Source of the DNA: Bacteroidota bacterium
GTDB lineage: Bacteria; Bacteroidota; Bacteroidia; Bacteroidales; UBA1556
Reading direction: 5' to 3'
DNA: 15,201 nt
Assembly: GCA_003648395.1 (NCBI GenBank)
Contig: QMPB01000039.1
Span: forward strand, 1 to 15,201
Part shown: positions 6,600 to 13,689 of the stretch, piece by piece
Layout: every line of letters begins with the position of its first letter
Numbering within the stretch: position 1 is the first letter of the stretch
Program-made: the position numbers and the translations under genes
Notes under the pieces: model-generated
Seen by the model: only the letters and a program-made list of their open reading frames with translations
Database searches by the model: none
What the model was told of the DNA's origin: nothing

Positions 6600-6623
6600 A
6601 AAAAAAAGGGGCTAAAAGCCCCT
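6599..6623 (-). terminator. Intrinsic terminator of the lipoprotein/barrel operon
   Basis: On the minus strand AGGGGCT (6623-6617) pairs with AGCCCCT (6613-6607), a GC-rich 7-bp stem with a 3-nt loop, followed by nine T residues (6607-6599). It lies 25 nt past the stop of the outer-membrane barrel gene. Confidence 0.9.
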
Positions 6624-6648
6624 AATATATTTTTTGATAATTTTTAAT

Positions 6649-7341
6649 TTAGTATTCCATAGTAACACCAACAAACCATTGCATATAAGTTATGCCATGA
6701 TCAAAACCAAAGGTCGTATTTTTAAATGACACCAAATTATAACGAACACCAGTATTAATACCAATATCACTCCCTGCACCAAACGGTATAAATACTCCTA
6801 ATTCAGGAGCCACCATAAATTGCCATGATCGGTCTTCAATATAAAATCTTCCTAATTGTGTACTTAATGTTTGCCATGTTGGACCCAAATTTACACCAAT
6901 ATAAGGTCTAATTACACCATTTTTAAGTGGATAATAATGAACATTCATTCCAATATTAAAATTATAATAAGTGTTTGTTCCAACACCTGTAACAGTTGTA
7001 CTTTCATCTACTTGATATGTTTTACGTTCAAATTTCTCGTAGAAACCTGTCCAGCTCATATAACCACCAACAGTAAAATTATCATTAATAAACTTTCTTC
7101 CATCGATAGAAAAACCACGATACGAATTCGTATTAATATAAGAGTTCATTTGGCCTACTGACCAACCTAGGTTATAATTGATATTAAAATATCCATCAGG
7201 AAGCAAGAAATTATCATCATCAAAACTAGGCGCAGCAATAGTTTTCGTTGCATTTGTATTATTCTTGGTTGGCACACCATCTGCAAACGAAACCGAAGCA
7301 AACATTACCATTGCGAATATAAATATTATAGTTCTTTTCAT
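6649..7341 (-). CDS. Outer-membrane beta-barrel protein (porin-like, OmpA/OprF-type barrel)
   Basis: The 230-residue product has a signal peptide (hydrophobic 4-19, cleavage after SVSFA at 16-20) followed by a short Thr/Asn-rich linker and then about eight alternating strands: YFNINYNLGWSVGQ, NFTVGGYMSW, YNFNIGMNVHYYP, VIRPYIGVNLGPTW, FMVAPELGVFIPFG, IGINTGVRYNLV and a final strand MQWFVGVTMEY that ends in an aromatic residue, the usual barrel C-terminus. These fit the small outer-membrane beta-barrel families of Bacteroidetes; the function is unknown. It follows the DUF4136 lipoprotein by 10 nt and shares its transcript, ending at a strong terminator. The pair may form an envelope unit; that is inference from context only. 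Confidence 0.85.
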   Translation of the reverse strand: MKRTIIFIFAMVMFASVSFADGVPTKNNTNATKTIAAPSFDDDNFLLPDGYFNINYNLGWSVGQMNSYINTNSYRGFSIDGRKFINDNFTVGGYMSWTGFYEKFERKTYQVDESTTVTGVGTNTYYNFNIGMNVHYYPLKNGVIRPYIGVNLGPTWQTLSTQLGRFYIEDRSWQFMVAPELGVFIPFGAGSDIGINTGVRYNLVSFKNTTFGFDHGITYMQWFVGVTMEY

Positions 7342-7351
7342 TATTCTTATC

Positions 7352-8128
7352 TTAATTATGTTTTAAATAAGGTGAATTCTCAAAAGCTTCATCAATACCA
7401 TTGATTACTCTTTCAACATTATTATCTCCTGATTGGTATCCATCAATAAATGCAGACCATACATAATGCATAGCTGGAGCATCAGGATCAGATGGAGAAT
7501 AACTTGGCCCTTGATTTAAGAATCTAAGCATATCTCTTACTTTTTGACCATCAGCCATCTCAAGCATCAAATTACCAGTTTTATAAGTATAAGAATAACC
7601 ATATCCATACCAAGGATAATATCCACCATAGTAACCACCATAGTATGCATCACTAGAATTAGATTTAGCTCCTTTATAGTAGCCATAACCCCATCCCCAG
7701 CCACCCCAATAACCTGGGTAGCCATACCAATATCCTGGATAATAAGAATAACCTGTTTGCTCATTTAGTGTCATTGTTGCATTAACAGCAAAATCTGCAC
7801 TATCAGTGTTTGTTTTCATTGAATCAAGTAATGTATATCCCAAATCTAAATAATGTTGAGTAACACTCTTTATTACTGCTACAGATGCTCCATTACGTCC
7901 ATAAAATGCTATCCAATTGTCATCACCTCTTTTAATATAGTCACTTATAATACCAACAGAATCAGTAATATAAAAAGTTTTATATGTACTAAAATCAAAT
8001 TCCACATCATAATGCGTAATTGTTAAGTCATAATCCTCAGTATAAAAACTCTCTTCTTTATAACAAGAACTCGTTATTAAAACCATAGCCAATAGACTTA
8101 GAAATAGTTTAGTTGTTTTGTTCATCAT
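7352..8128 (-). CDS. DUF4136-family lipoprotein
   Basis: A 258-residue lipoprotein. Its type II signal peptide ends in ITSSC, with the lipidated cysteine at 22, directly followed by YKEES. A K-(D/E)2 pattern at this place resembles the surface-export signal of Bacteroidetes lipoproteins. Residues 34-60 (DLTITHYDVEFDFSTYKTFY then ITDSV) are the start of the DUF4136 domain, and NLMLEMADGQK to MHYVWSAFIDG (186-230) its end. Between them residues 126-182 are very rich in Tyr, Gly and Trp, an insertion that other Bacteroidetes members also carry as far as I recall. The family's function is unknown. The gene is 10 nt upstream of a barrel gene in the same operon. ATG-ATG gives two adjacent possible starts. 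Confidence 0.88.
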   Translation of the reverse strand: MMNKTTKLFLSLLAMVLITSSCYKEESFYTEDYDLTITHYDVEFDFSTYKTFYITDSVGIISDYIKRGDDNWIAFYGRNGASVAVIKSVTQHYLDLGYTLLDSMKTNTDSADFAVNATMTLNEQTGYSYYPGYWYGYPGYWGGWGWGYGYYKGAKSNSSDAYYGGYYGGYYPWYGYGYSYTYKTGNLMLEMADGQKVRDMLRFLNQGPSYSPSDPDAPAMHYVWSAFIDGYQSGDNNVERVINGIDEAFENSPYLKHN

Positions 8129-8202
8129 AGTTAATGTTTGTTTATTATCAAAGGAACCTACATTATCAGCTACCTTGGTGTTGTATTAAATAATATTGCG
8201 TG

Positions 8203-8210
8203 CAAAAATA
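8203..8210 (-). promoter_or_regulatory. Candidate -7 element for the DUF4136/barrel operon
   Basis: The minus strand reads TATTTTTG, a TAnnTTTG match, 74 nt before the ATG at 8128. No -33 match is visible. It lies in the 135-nt gap after rsmD, where I find no clear terminator for rsmD. Confidence 0.35.
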
Positions 8211-8263
8211 ATCTTTTATTTCAATAATCAGCATTTAATTAAAGTATTTCACACCAAATTTAG

Positions 8264-8800
8264 TTATTCTTTCTTAAAAAAGCTGAAATTAACACCTCCA
8301 TATTTCCTTCTCTCCTTAAAAAACTCATTCTTACTCAAATTTGTATCTCTAGAATGTTCCATAATCAACACCCCTTCTTCATCGAGCAAATCACGAGAAA
8401 ATACCAAATCTATAACTTCATCATAGTTGGGCATATCATAGGGCGGGTCAGCAAAAATAATATGATATTTACTTTTTACTGATTTAAGAAAACTAAAGCA
8501 ATCGGATTGAATAACCTGTAGATTATCCAACTCAAATTTTTCCTTTGTTTCTTTTATAAAATTAATGCATTTACTATTTTGTTCTACAGATGTAACAGTA
8601 TCACTTTCGCGAGAGCAAAATTCGTAGGATATATTTCCTGTGCCTGAGAATAAATCAAGAACGTTTAGGTCTTCTATATAGTATGTGTTTTGTAAAATAT
8701 TGAAAAGTGCTTCCTTTGCCTTATCAGTGGTTGGGCGCACAGGGAGGTTTGTTGGCGTATTTATTCGCCTAGATTTCAATGTGCCGCTAATTATTCGCAA
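8264..8800 (-). CDS. rsmD: 16S rRNA (guanine(966)-N2)-methyltransferase RsmD
   Basis: RsmD methylates G966 of 16S rRNA with S-adenosylmethionine. The 178-residue protein begins MRIISG as the family does, then RPTTDKAKEALFNIL (22-36), the SAM-binding DLFSGTG (49-55), the acidic end of strand 2 in VEQN (72-75), and the N-methyltransferase motif IV DPPY (118-121). The start codon is TTG (8800-8798); this start reproduces the conserved N-terminus and no early in-frame ATG exists. The start overlaps the end of the DUF3822 gene by 14 nt, so it is translated from the same operon. The neighbourhood DUF3822-rsmD is one I recall from other Bacteroidetes. Confidence 0.95.
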   Translation of the reverse strand: MRIISGTLKSRRINTPTNLPVRPTTDKAKEALFNILQNTYYIEDLNVLDLFSGTGNISYEFCSRESDTVTSVEQNSKCINFIKETKEKFELDNLQVIQSDCFSFLKSVKSKYHIIFADPPYDMPNYDEVIDLVFSRDLLDEEGVLIMEHSRDTNLSKNEFFKERRKYGGVNFSFFKKE

Positions 8801-9611
8801 TTATAGTATTGGTTTTTAATGAATAAAATACTTTTTCATTCTCATTATTAGCATTATTATTAAACTCCTCTATATTAGAGAAAAACATTTTCAATTGAGT
8901 GGCAATTTTGGAATCCAACAAAAGATCCTCACATAATACTAGTCTCGTTTTATCAATATCAAAGTGCTGTTGTTTTACAAAACTCAACAATAGAAACATA
9001 AACTCGTCAATTGTTTTATATGCAAAATTGTTATGTGCCAAAAGCTTACTATCATTATAAGCAATTACCTCAAAGTTATTAGTTCTTACTTTGAGTGATA
9101 TATAGGAGTTATTCTTCTTTGCCAATAAAACACTATCGATAAACATTGCTGAAGAATGAAGCACTCTAGCATTTACGAAATACTTAGAAATAATAGTATT
9201 CAAGATTTTATGTACGCCAAAAATCAAAACAGCATCTTCTGCTTTAAGTTCTTGAGAGAAAGCCATAAACTCATTATTCCCCAAATATTGGCTTAATAAA
9301 TCTTGCTTATTAAAATCCTTGAAAAACTCTTTGGGAATAATAGTAGAGTGAACACTCTCAATAAAAACATCTACACTTTTATAATTAAAGACAACAAAAC
9401 TATTATCCTTTAATATTTGTTCAAAATTGGTAGAACAGTCTTCCCAATTGCTCTCTTGCCATTGATAATTCAATGCAACAATGGTTTCTTCGCCTTGCAA
9501 TATAAGCAAAGAAAGTCCATCAAGTTTTACATTAATGGACATTCTATACTTTAAAGCATCTACCGCAGTGATACTTTTATTCTCTATTTTATGTATTTGT
9601 TTTATCAACAC
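8787..9611 (-). CDS. DUF3822-family protein
   Basis: A 274-residue soluble protein that I recognise as DUF3822 from its length, its position before rsmD, and the opening YRMSINVKLDGLSLLIL (22-38) with a following strand ETIVALNYQW. Its function is not established. Short hydrophobic strands around 128-132 (VLIFG) and 161-175 alternate with helices, so an actin/PilM-like fold of two repeated halves is conceivable, but I cannot show it. The start is GTG at 9611 (a TTG follows directly); an in-frame ATG at 9542 would cut 23 residues and disturb the N-terminus. The gap to the upstream pilin-like gene is 3 nt and the overlap with rsmD is 14 nt, so the three are one operon. Confidence 0.8.
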   Translation of the reverse strand: MLIKQIHKIENKSITAVDALKYRMSINVKLDGLSLLILQGEETIVALNYQWQESNWEDCSTNFEQILKDNSFVVFNYKSVDVFIESVHSTIIPKEFFKDFNKQDLLSQYLGNNEFMAFSQELKAEDAVLIFGVHKILNTIISKYFVNARVLHSSAMFIDSVLLAKKNNSYISLKVRTNNFEVIAYNDSKLLAHNNFAYKTIDEFMFLLLSFVKQQHFDIDKTRLVLCEDLLLDSKIATQLKMFFSNIEEFNNNANNENEKVFYSLKTNTIIANN

Positions 9612-9614
9612 TAC

Positions 9615-10235
9615 TTACCAGTTACCGTCAGTAGAAGGCTCAGTAAGCGAACCTAGTTTCAAACCAGGAAATTTATCTTCTTCCTTCATAATAAGGATAT
9701 CGTTATGAAGTAGCTCTTGAGCTTTAATTTCTGCTAAGTAATCTACTTTATAACATTTTACTTCAAAAACAGGCACATCAAAATTAGCTCTTACCACAGT
9801 TCCCGAATTTAGCTCAAATTTCTTTTTACCATGAGTAAAAGGAACAAATGCTAATTCATCAACATTAAAATCTACCATATCCTTAAGAAGCGTGTCCTTA
9901 ATAGCAATTCGTGTAGTATCACGAGAAATAATACCCATTTCCAAAGCAACCTCCTCCGTAAGAGTATCAGGTACAGTACCAATTTTCTTTACTTGAGGCA
10001 TACTATCATTGTGATAGAAATCTATCAGTGTATCGAAACTACTAATATATGTACCATAAACTTTTTTATACTCAATCTCTAAAGTTTTAATGTACCCAAG
10101 TTTACTTTTAATCACTTTTTCACGAATGTCAGTAGATTTTTTATACTCTACTGGCTCCATAATACTTTCAAAAACTTTATAGCCTAGAAAAAAAACTATG
10201 GCTACCATTACTAACTGTATTGCTAACTTCTTCAT
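9615..10235 (-). CDS. Membrane-anchored protein of unknown function, pseudopilin-like layout
   Basis: With the start at 10235 the protein has 206 residues: MKKLAI, a single membrane helix (about 4-20), then a long helix-like region (KKSTDIREKVIKSKLGYIKT, followed by LEIEYKKVYGTY) and ISSFDTLIDFYHND. The pattern of an N-terminal membrane helix, then Y-x-x-x-x-G-x-Y and S-F-D-x-L resembles type II secretion/type IV pseudopilins, although no prepilin peptidase site (G|F/M-x-x-x-E) is seen. The rest is mixed, with KIGTVPDTL, FVPFTHG and SGTVVRANFDVPVFEVK. I do not recognise a named family. The frame is open up to 10289, but that start lies upstream of the likely promoter and adds a charged stretch before the helix, so 10235 is preferred. 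It is followed by DUF3822 after 3 nt. Confidence 0.75.
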   Translation of the reverse strand: MKKLAIQLVMVAIVFFLGYKVFESIMEPVEYKKSTDIREKVIKSKLGYIKTLEIEYKKVYGTYISSFDTLIDFYHNDSMPQVKKIGTVPDTLTEEVALEMGIISRDTTRIAIKDTLLKDMVDFNVDELAFVPFTHGKKKFELNSGTVVRANFDVPVFEVKCYKVDYLAEIKAQELLHNDILIMKEEDKFPGLKLGSLTEPSTDGNW

Positions 10236-10273
10236 AATATAATATTTACTTTCCTTAGTTTTAAAATCGATTG

Positions 10274-10281
10274 CAAATTTA
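10274..10281 (-). promoter_or_regulatory. Candidate -7 element for the pilin-like/DUF3822/rsmD operon
   Basis: The minus strand reads TAAATTTG, a TAnnTTTG match, 38 nt before the preferred ATG at 10235 and inside the longer possible reading frame. This supports 10235 as the real start. No -33 box is evident. Confidence 0.4.
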
Positions 10282-10397
10282 CGAAACAATTTGACATCCT
10301 TGATTATTATTTATTGCCATTTAATTGAGAATACCACAAATCTCTATTTTTACTTTAATATAAAGGTATTCAAAAGCTTAAGCTTCACCACAAAACA

Positions 10398-11075
10398 TTA
10401 CTTCTTGCTTTTACCCGCAACAATAATTACAAACTCGCCACGAATTTTACCTTTATCAAAATATTCTATCAGTTCTTTCAGACTACCTCGTTTTGTTTCT
10501 TCAAACATTTTACTAATCTCACGACTTATGGATGCTTGACGATCTTCTTCAAGAAATTCGGCCAACTGCTTAAGAGTTTTAATAAGGCGATGAGGCGATT
10601 CGTAGAGAATGAAACTATGCTCATGCTCCGCCATTTTCAGAATCCTGCCTTGACGACCTTTTTTATGTGGCAGAAAGCCTTCAAAGATAAACTTCTCATT
10701 AGGCAAGCCACTATTTACAAGAGCTGGCACAAAAGCTGTAGCTCCTGGCAAGCATTCCACATCAACATTATTTTTAATGGCCTCGCGTACCAACAGAAAA
10801 CCTGGGTCAGAAATAGCTGGAGTTCCGGCATCAGAAATTAATGCTACACTTTCGGCATTCTGTAATGCTTCCATTATTGCAGGCATAGCCGAATGTTCGT
10901 TATGCATATGATAAGCTCGCAAAGGCGTATCAATTTCGTAATGATTAAAGAATTTTCGCGATGTGCGAGTGTCTTCTGCCAATACATAATCAACTTCCTT
11001 GAGAATACGTAATGCCCGTAAGGTTACATCTTCTAAATTTCCTATGGGTGTAGGAATAATATATAATTTCGACAT
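10398..11075 (-). CDS. rsmI: 16S rRNA (cytidine(1402)-2'-O)-methyltransferase RsmI
   Basis: RsmI methylates the 2'-O of C1402 in the decoding centre of 16S rRNA and belongs to the tetrapyrrole methylase (SAM) superfamily. The 225-residue sequence carries the family motifs in order: LYIIPTPIGNLEDVTLRAL (4-22), AEDTRTSR (33-40), ALISDAGTPAISDPG (78-92), CLPGATAFVPALV (108-120), FLPHKKGRQGR (134-144) and YESPHRL. The C-terminal basic tail is short. It follows the M28 peptidase gene by 48 nt with no terminator between, so cotranscription is likely. No separate promoter is obvious. A short palindrome (AAGCTTAAGCTT near 10374-10386) lies past its stop but lacks a T-tract. Confidence 0.96.
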   Translation of the reverse strand: MSKLYIIPTPIGNLEDVTLRALRILKEVDYVLAEDTRTSRKFFNHYEIDTPLRAYHMHNEHSAMPAIMEALQNAESVALISDAGTPAISDPGFLLVREAIKNNVDVECLPGATAFVPALVNSGLPNEKFIFEGFLPHKKGRQGRILKMAEHEHSFILYESPHRLIKTLKQLAEFLEEDRQASISREISKMFEETKRGSLKELIEYFDKGKIRGEFVIIVAGKSKK

Positions 11076-11123
11076 ATTTTGTCTATAATTTTGCTAATAC
11101 TAAATTTGTATTTGCCATTTTAT

Positions 11124-12398
11124 TTAATACTCAATAATATAATCTCTAATTAAGCTGAAAACCTCTGGATATTTAGTCAAAGGCAACTTATCTGCTGTAT
11201 CATAAATATTATGGTATTCCTTATACTCATCGCCAATGGTATAAATAAATACTGAAGGCACACCTATTTTATAAAAATAGCAATGATCGCTATTGCAACT
11301 CTCTCCTCTACTATTTACTGCTTTTAGATATTTATGCTTTGTATTTATTTTTCTTAGCTTTTCCAATTCCTTTTTATAAACAGAACCATTTACAACCTTA
11401 ATACCATCGCTGCCAGTACCCACCATATCAAGGTTTACTAACATCTTTATTTTTTTAAGATTAAAAAGAGGATTACGAACATAATATTTTGAACCTAATA
11501 AACCAACCTCCTCCCCTGAGAAAGCAATAAACAGTATACTATAATCTGGCTGATTTAATGAATCAGAAAAATATCTCGCTAAATCCATCATCATAGCAGT
11601 GCCACTTGCATTATCATTTGCGCCTGGGAAGTACACATCTTGGCCCATTTTACCCATATGGTCGTAATGAGCTGTAATTACTATAAATGAGTCTAAATAC
11701 ACCTTGCCTTTTACATAGCCCAACACATTATTAGTAGTATATTCATTATGAAACTTGCTCCTAAATGATAGCTTTATTGACTTAGTATTTCTATTTAATA
11801 AAGAATCTAACATATCTATTATTACGTATTTATTGGGATTTTGAGCCCCTCTAAAATCCCAATATCCTATATCATTATCATGAAGAAAAATTAGCCCTCC
11901 AATATGAGTTTTAAAATTATACCTAAAGGCACTTTTAGAACTTTCAAATACTAGTATTATATTAGAAAGATTAAGCATTAACAGATTCTGCATATAATCC
12001 TTATTTGTATTGAAAAGGCTATCGTTAATAAATTTAAGATCATAGGTGCCATTCATACTTTGCGAAGCATTAGAAATATAATAATCTACTCCCGGCACCA
12101 AAGTGTCATCGGATATAATAAAATGATTAACATGTGTAATTGTATTTATCTTCATATTAAAAGGCTGAAGATAATCTTTTGTTAAGGCACTAAGTCCAAA
12201 GTCAGCAAATTTTGAAGAAATATAATTAGCCGCAATTCTATCACCTTTGTCAACATATCCTCTACCTGCAAACTCTGGGCTACAAAGCTTACGAATGGTT
12301 TCTCTTGCAAAAGTTGTGTCCTGAGAGAATGAATTTACTGAGCTTATGGAGAAGAAAAATAATGCTGATATAAATATTAAAATATTATTGTTTCGCAT
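11124..12398 (-). CDS. Secreted M28-family zinc aminopeptidase-like protein
   Basis: A 424-residue protein with a signal peptide (hydrophobic 6-20, cleavage near residue 25) and a C-terminal M28 peptidase domain. All co-catalytic zinc residues are present: H244 (AHYDH, with D246), D262 (GANDNASG), the base/ligand pair E296-E297 (SGEEVGLLGS), D324 (NLDMVG) and H396 (EYHNIYDTAD). C368 and C373 may form a disulfide. Residues 30-230 form an N-terminal region with the SPEFAGRG motif common in this family, where a PA-like insert often sits. It should act in the periplasm or outside the cell, removing N-terminal residues from peptides; the substrate is unknown. No T9SS tail is seen. It is upstream of rsmI and divergent from lpxK across a 253-nt gap. 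Confidence 0.92.
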   Translation of the reverse strand: MRNNNILIFISALFFFSISSVNSFSQDTTFARETIRKLCSPEFAGRGYVDKGDRIAANYISSKFADFGLSALTKDYLQPFNMKINTITHVNHFIISDDTLVPGVDYYISNASQSMNGTYDLKFINDSLFNTNKDYMQNLLMLNLSNIILVFESSKSAFRYNFKTHIGGLIFLHDNDIGYWDFRGAQNPNKYVIIDMLDSLLNRNTKSIKLSFRSKFHNEYTTNNVLGYVKGKVYLDSFIVITAHYDHMGKMGQDVYFPGANDNASGTAMMMDLARYFSDSLNQPDYSILFIAFSGEEVGLLGSKYYVRNPLFNLKKIKMLVNLDMVGTGSDGIKVVNGSVYKKELEKLRKINTKHKYLKAVNSRGESCNSDHCYFYKIGVPSVFIYTIGDEYKEYHNIYDTADKLPLTKYPEVFSLIRDYIIEY

Positions 12399-12490
12399 AT
12401 AATGGGGCTCTAATTTAACATGAAATTGAAATGACAGCTATAGTATAAACTAACTATAACCATTGAAACTTGCAATAGTCATTAATTATA

Positions 12491-12498
12491 CAAATATA
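12491..12498 (-). promoter_or_regulatory. Candidate -7 element for the M28 peptidase/rsmI transcript
   Basis: The minus strand reads TATATTTG, matching TAnnTTTG, 92 nt before the ATG. It sits in the 253-nt divergent gap to lpxK, which otherwise shows only AT-rich sequence and a weak 6-bp inverted repeat (TATAGT/ACTATA near 12440-12459). No -33 box is visible. Confidence 0.28.
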
Positions 12499-12651
12499 CA
12501 ATAATTTACAATTCATAAATCTGTCTAACAATAAAAATTACTAATATCATAAGTGCTGAATATATAACAAAAATAGTGTATTCAAATTTACATAGTAGAT
12601 GTAAGCAAAAACTTAGTATTTTCGCATAAGTAATAATCTTTAATAAAATAG

Positions 12652-13689
12652 ATGTACGCAATTATCACCAAGCTTCGGGGACTATTATTTGATTCGGGAA
12701 TTATTAAATCCTCAGAATTTGATATTCCAATTATTAATGTTGGCAATTTGGCAGTTGGAGGCAGTGGCAAAACTCCACATATTGAATGCCTAATAGAGCT
12801 ATTACACAATGATTATAATATTGCTACACTAAGTAGAGGCTATGGTAGGCGCACTAAGGGCTTCAGAGAAGTTGAGATTAATTCTACAGCTCAAGAAAGC
12901 GGCGATGAACCATTACAGATTAAACTTAAGTATCCTAAAATAAAGGTATTTGTTGGAGAAGACAGGGTTGAGGCTGTTACTAAACTACTATTTGCTGAGC
13001 CCAATATTGATGTTATACTACTTGATGATGCTTATCAGCATAGGGCAATAAAAGCCGGACTAAACATTCTACTTACCGATTATAAGAAAATATTTACCCG
13101 CGATAAATCCATGCCTATGGGTAGGCTGCGCGAATGCCCTGATGCAGCCAGCAGGTCAGATTTGGTAATAGTGAGCAAATGCCCAAAGCTTATTTCTAAT
13201 TCAGAAAAAGAAGAGTTATCAAAAGAAATTAGCAATCATACTAATTCTCCAATATTATTTTCTACGGTAGAGTATAAGGATTTTATACCATCAAATAAAG
13301 AACACGATATTAATAGAAAAATAGATAATATTCTGATAATTAGTGGTATTGCAAATCCAAAACCAATGCTAGAATATATATCAAATAAATTTTCAGCTTC
13401 TATAATAGAGCATTTAGAATTTCGCGATCATTATAATTTTACAATTAAAGATATACAGTCATTTATTGAAAAATTTAATACTTTTGCAGGCTCTAATAAT
13501 TTAATAGTTATTAGCGAGAAAGATTCTGTACGCCTTAAAAGTATATCTAAAGGCACAGCATTTAAAAGTCTTCCAATTTTTGTCCTCCCAATTGGAATTT
13601 CGTTTATTGGAGGCAATAAAGAGTTTAATACAATAATAACTGATTATGTACGAGAAAATTCAAGAAACTACAGCATACCTAAAGACTAG
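12652..13689 (+). CDS. lpxK: Tetraacyldisaccharide 4'-kinase LpxK
   Basis: LpxK phosphorylates the 4' position of the tetraacyldisaccharide precursor to form lipid IVA at the inner membrane. The 345-residue protein has the typical N-terminus with a membrane-associating helix (1-18), FDIPIINVGNLAVGGSGKTP (23-42) containing the P-loop, SRGYGRRTKG (61-70), the GDEP loop (84-87) and the Walker-B-like LLDDAYQHR (123-131), then MPMGRLRE (154-161). Length is normal for Bacteroidetes. TATTTTCG at 12617-12624, one mismatch from TAnnTTTG, could be its -7 box with a ~20-nt leader. Its last 44 nt overlap the start of the purine nucleoside phosphorylase in another frame, a neighbourhood I recall from other Bacteroidetes. 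Confidence 0.96.
   Translation: MYAIITKLRGLLFDSGIIKSSEFDIPIINVGNLAVGGSGKTPHIECLIELLHNDYNIATLSRGYGRRTKGFREVEINSTAQESGDEPLQIKLKYPKIKVFVGEDRVEAVTKLLFAEPNIDVILLDDAYQHRAIKAGLNILLTDYKKIFTRDKSMPMGRLRECPDAASRSDLVIVSKCPKLISNSEKEELSKEISNHTNSPILFSTVEYKDFIPSNKEHDINRKIDNILIISGIANPKPMLEYISNKFSASIIEHLEFRDHYNFTIKDIQSFIEKFNTFAGSNNLIVISEKDSVRLKSISKGTAFKSLPIFVLPIGISFIGGNKEFNTIITDYVRENSRNYSIPKD

Noticed and set aside
10235..10289. Longer start (10289) for the pilin-like membrane protein
   Set aside because: It adds a charged stretch before the membrane helix and lies upstream of the likely -7 box; MKKLAI at 10235 is more natural.
10372..10389. Palindrome AAGCTTAAGCTT past rsmI as a terminator
   Set aside because: Only about four pairs around a 4-nt loop and no T-tract on the minus strand.
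10536..10841. 101-codon plus-strand ORF over rsmI
   Set aside because: Antisense to conserved RsmI motifs; composition is not protein-like.
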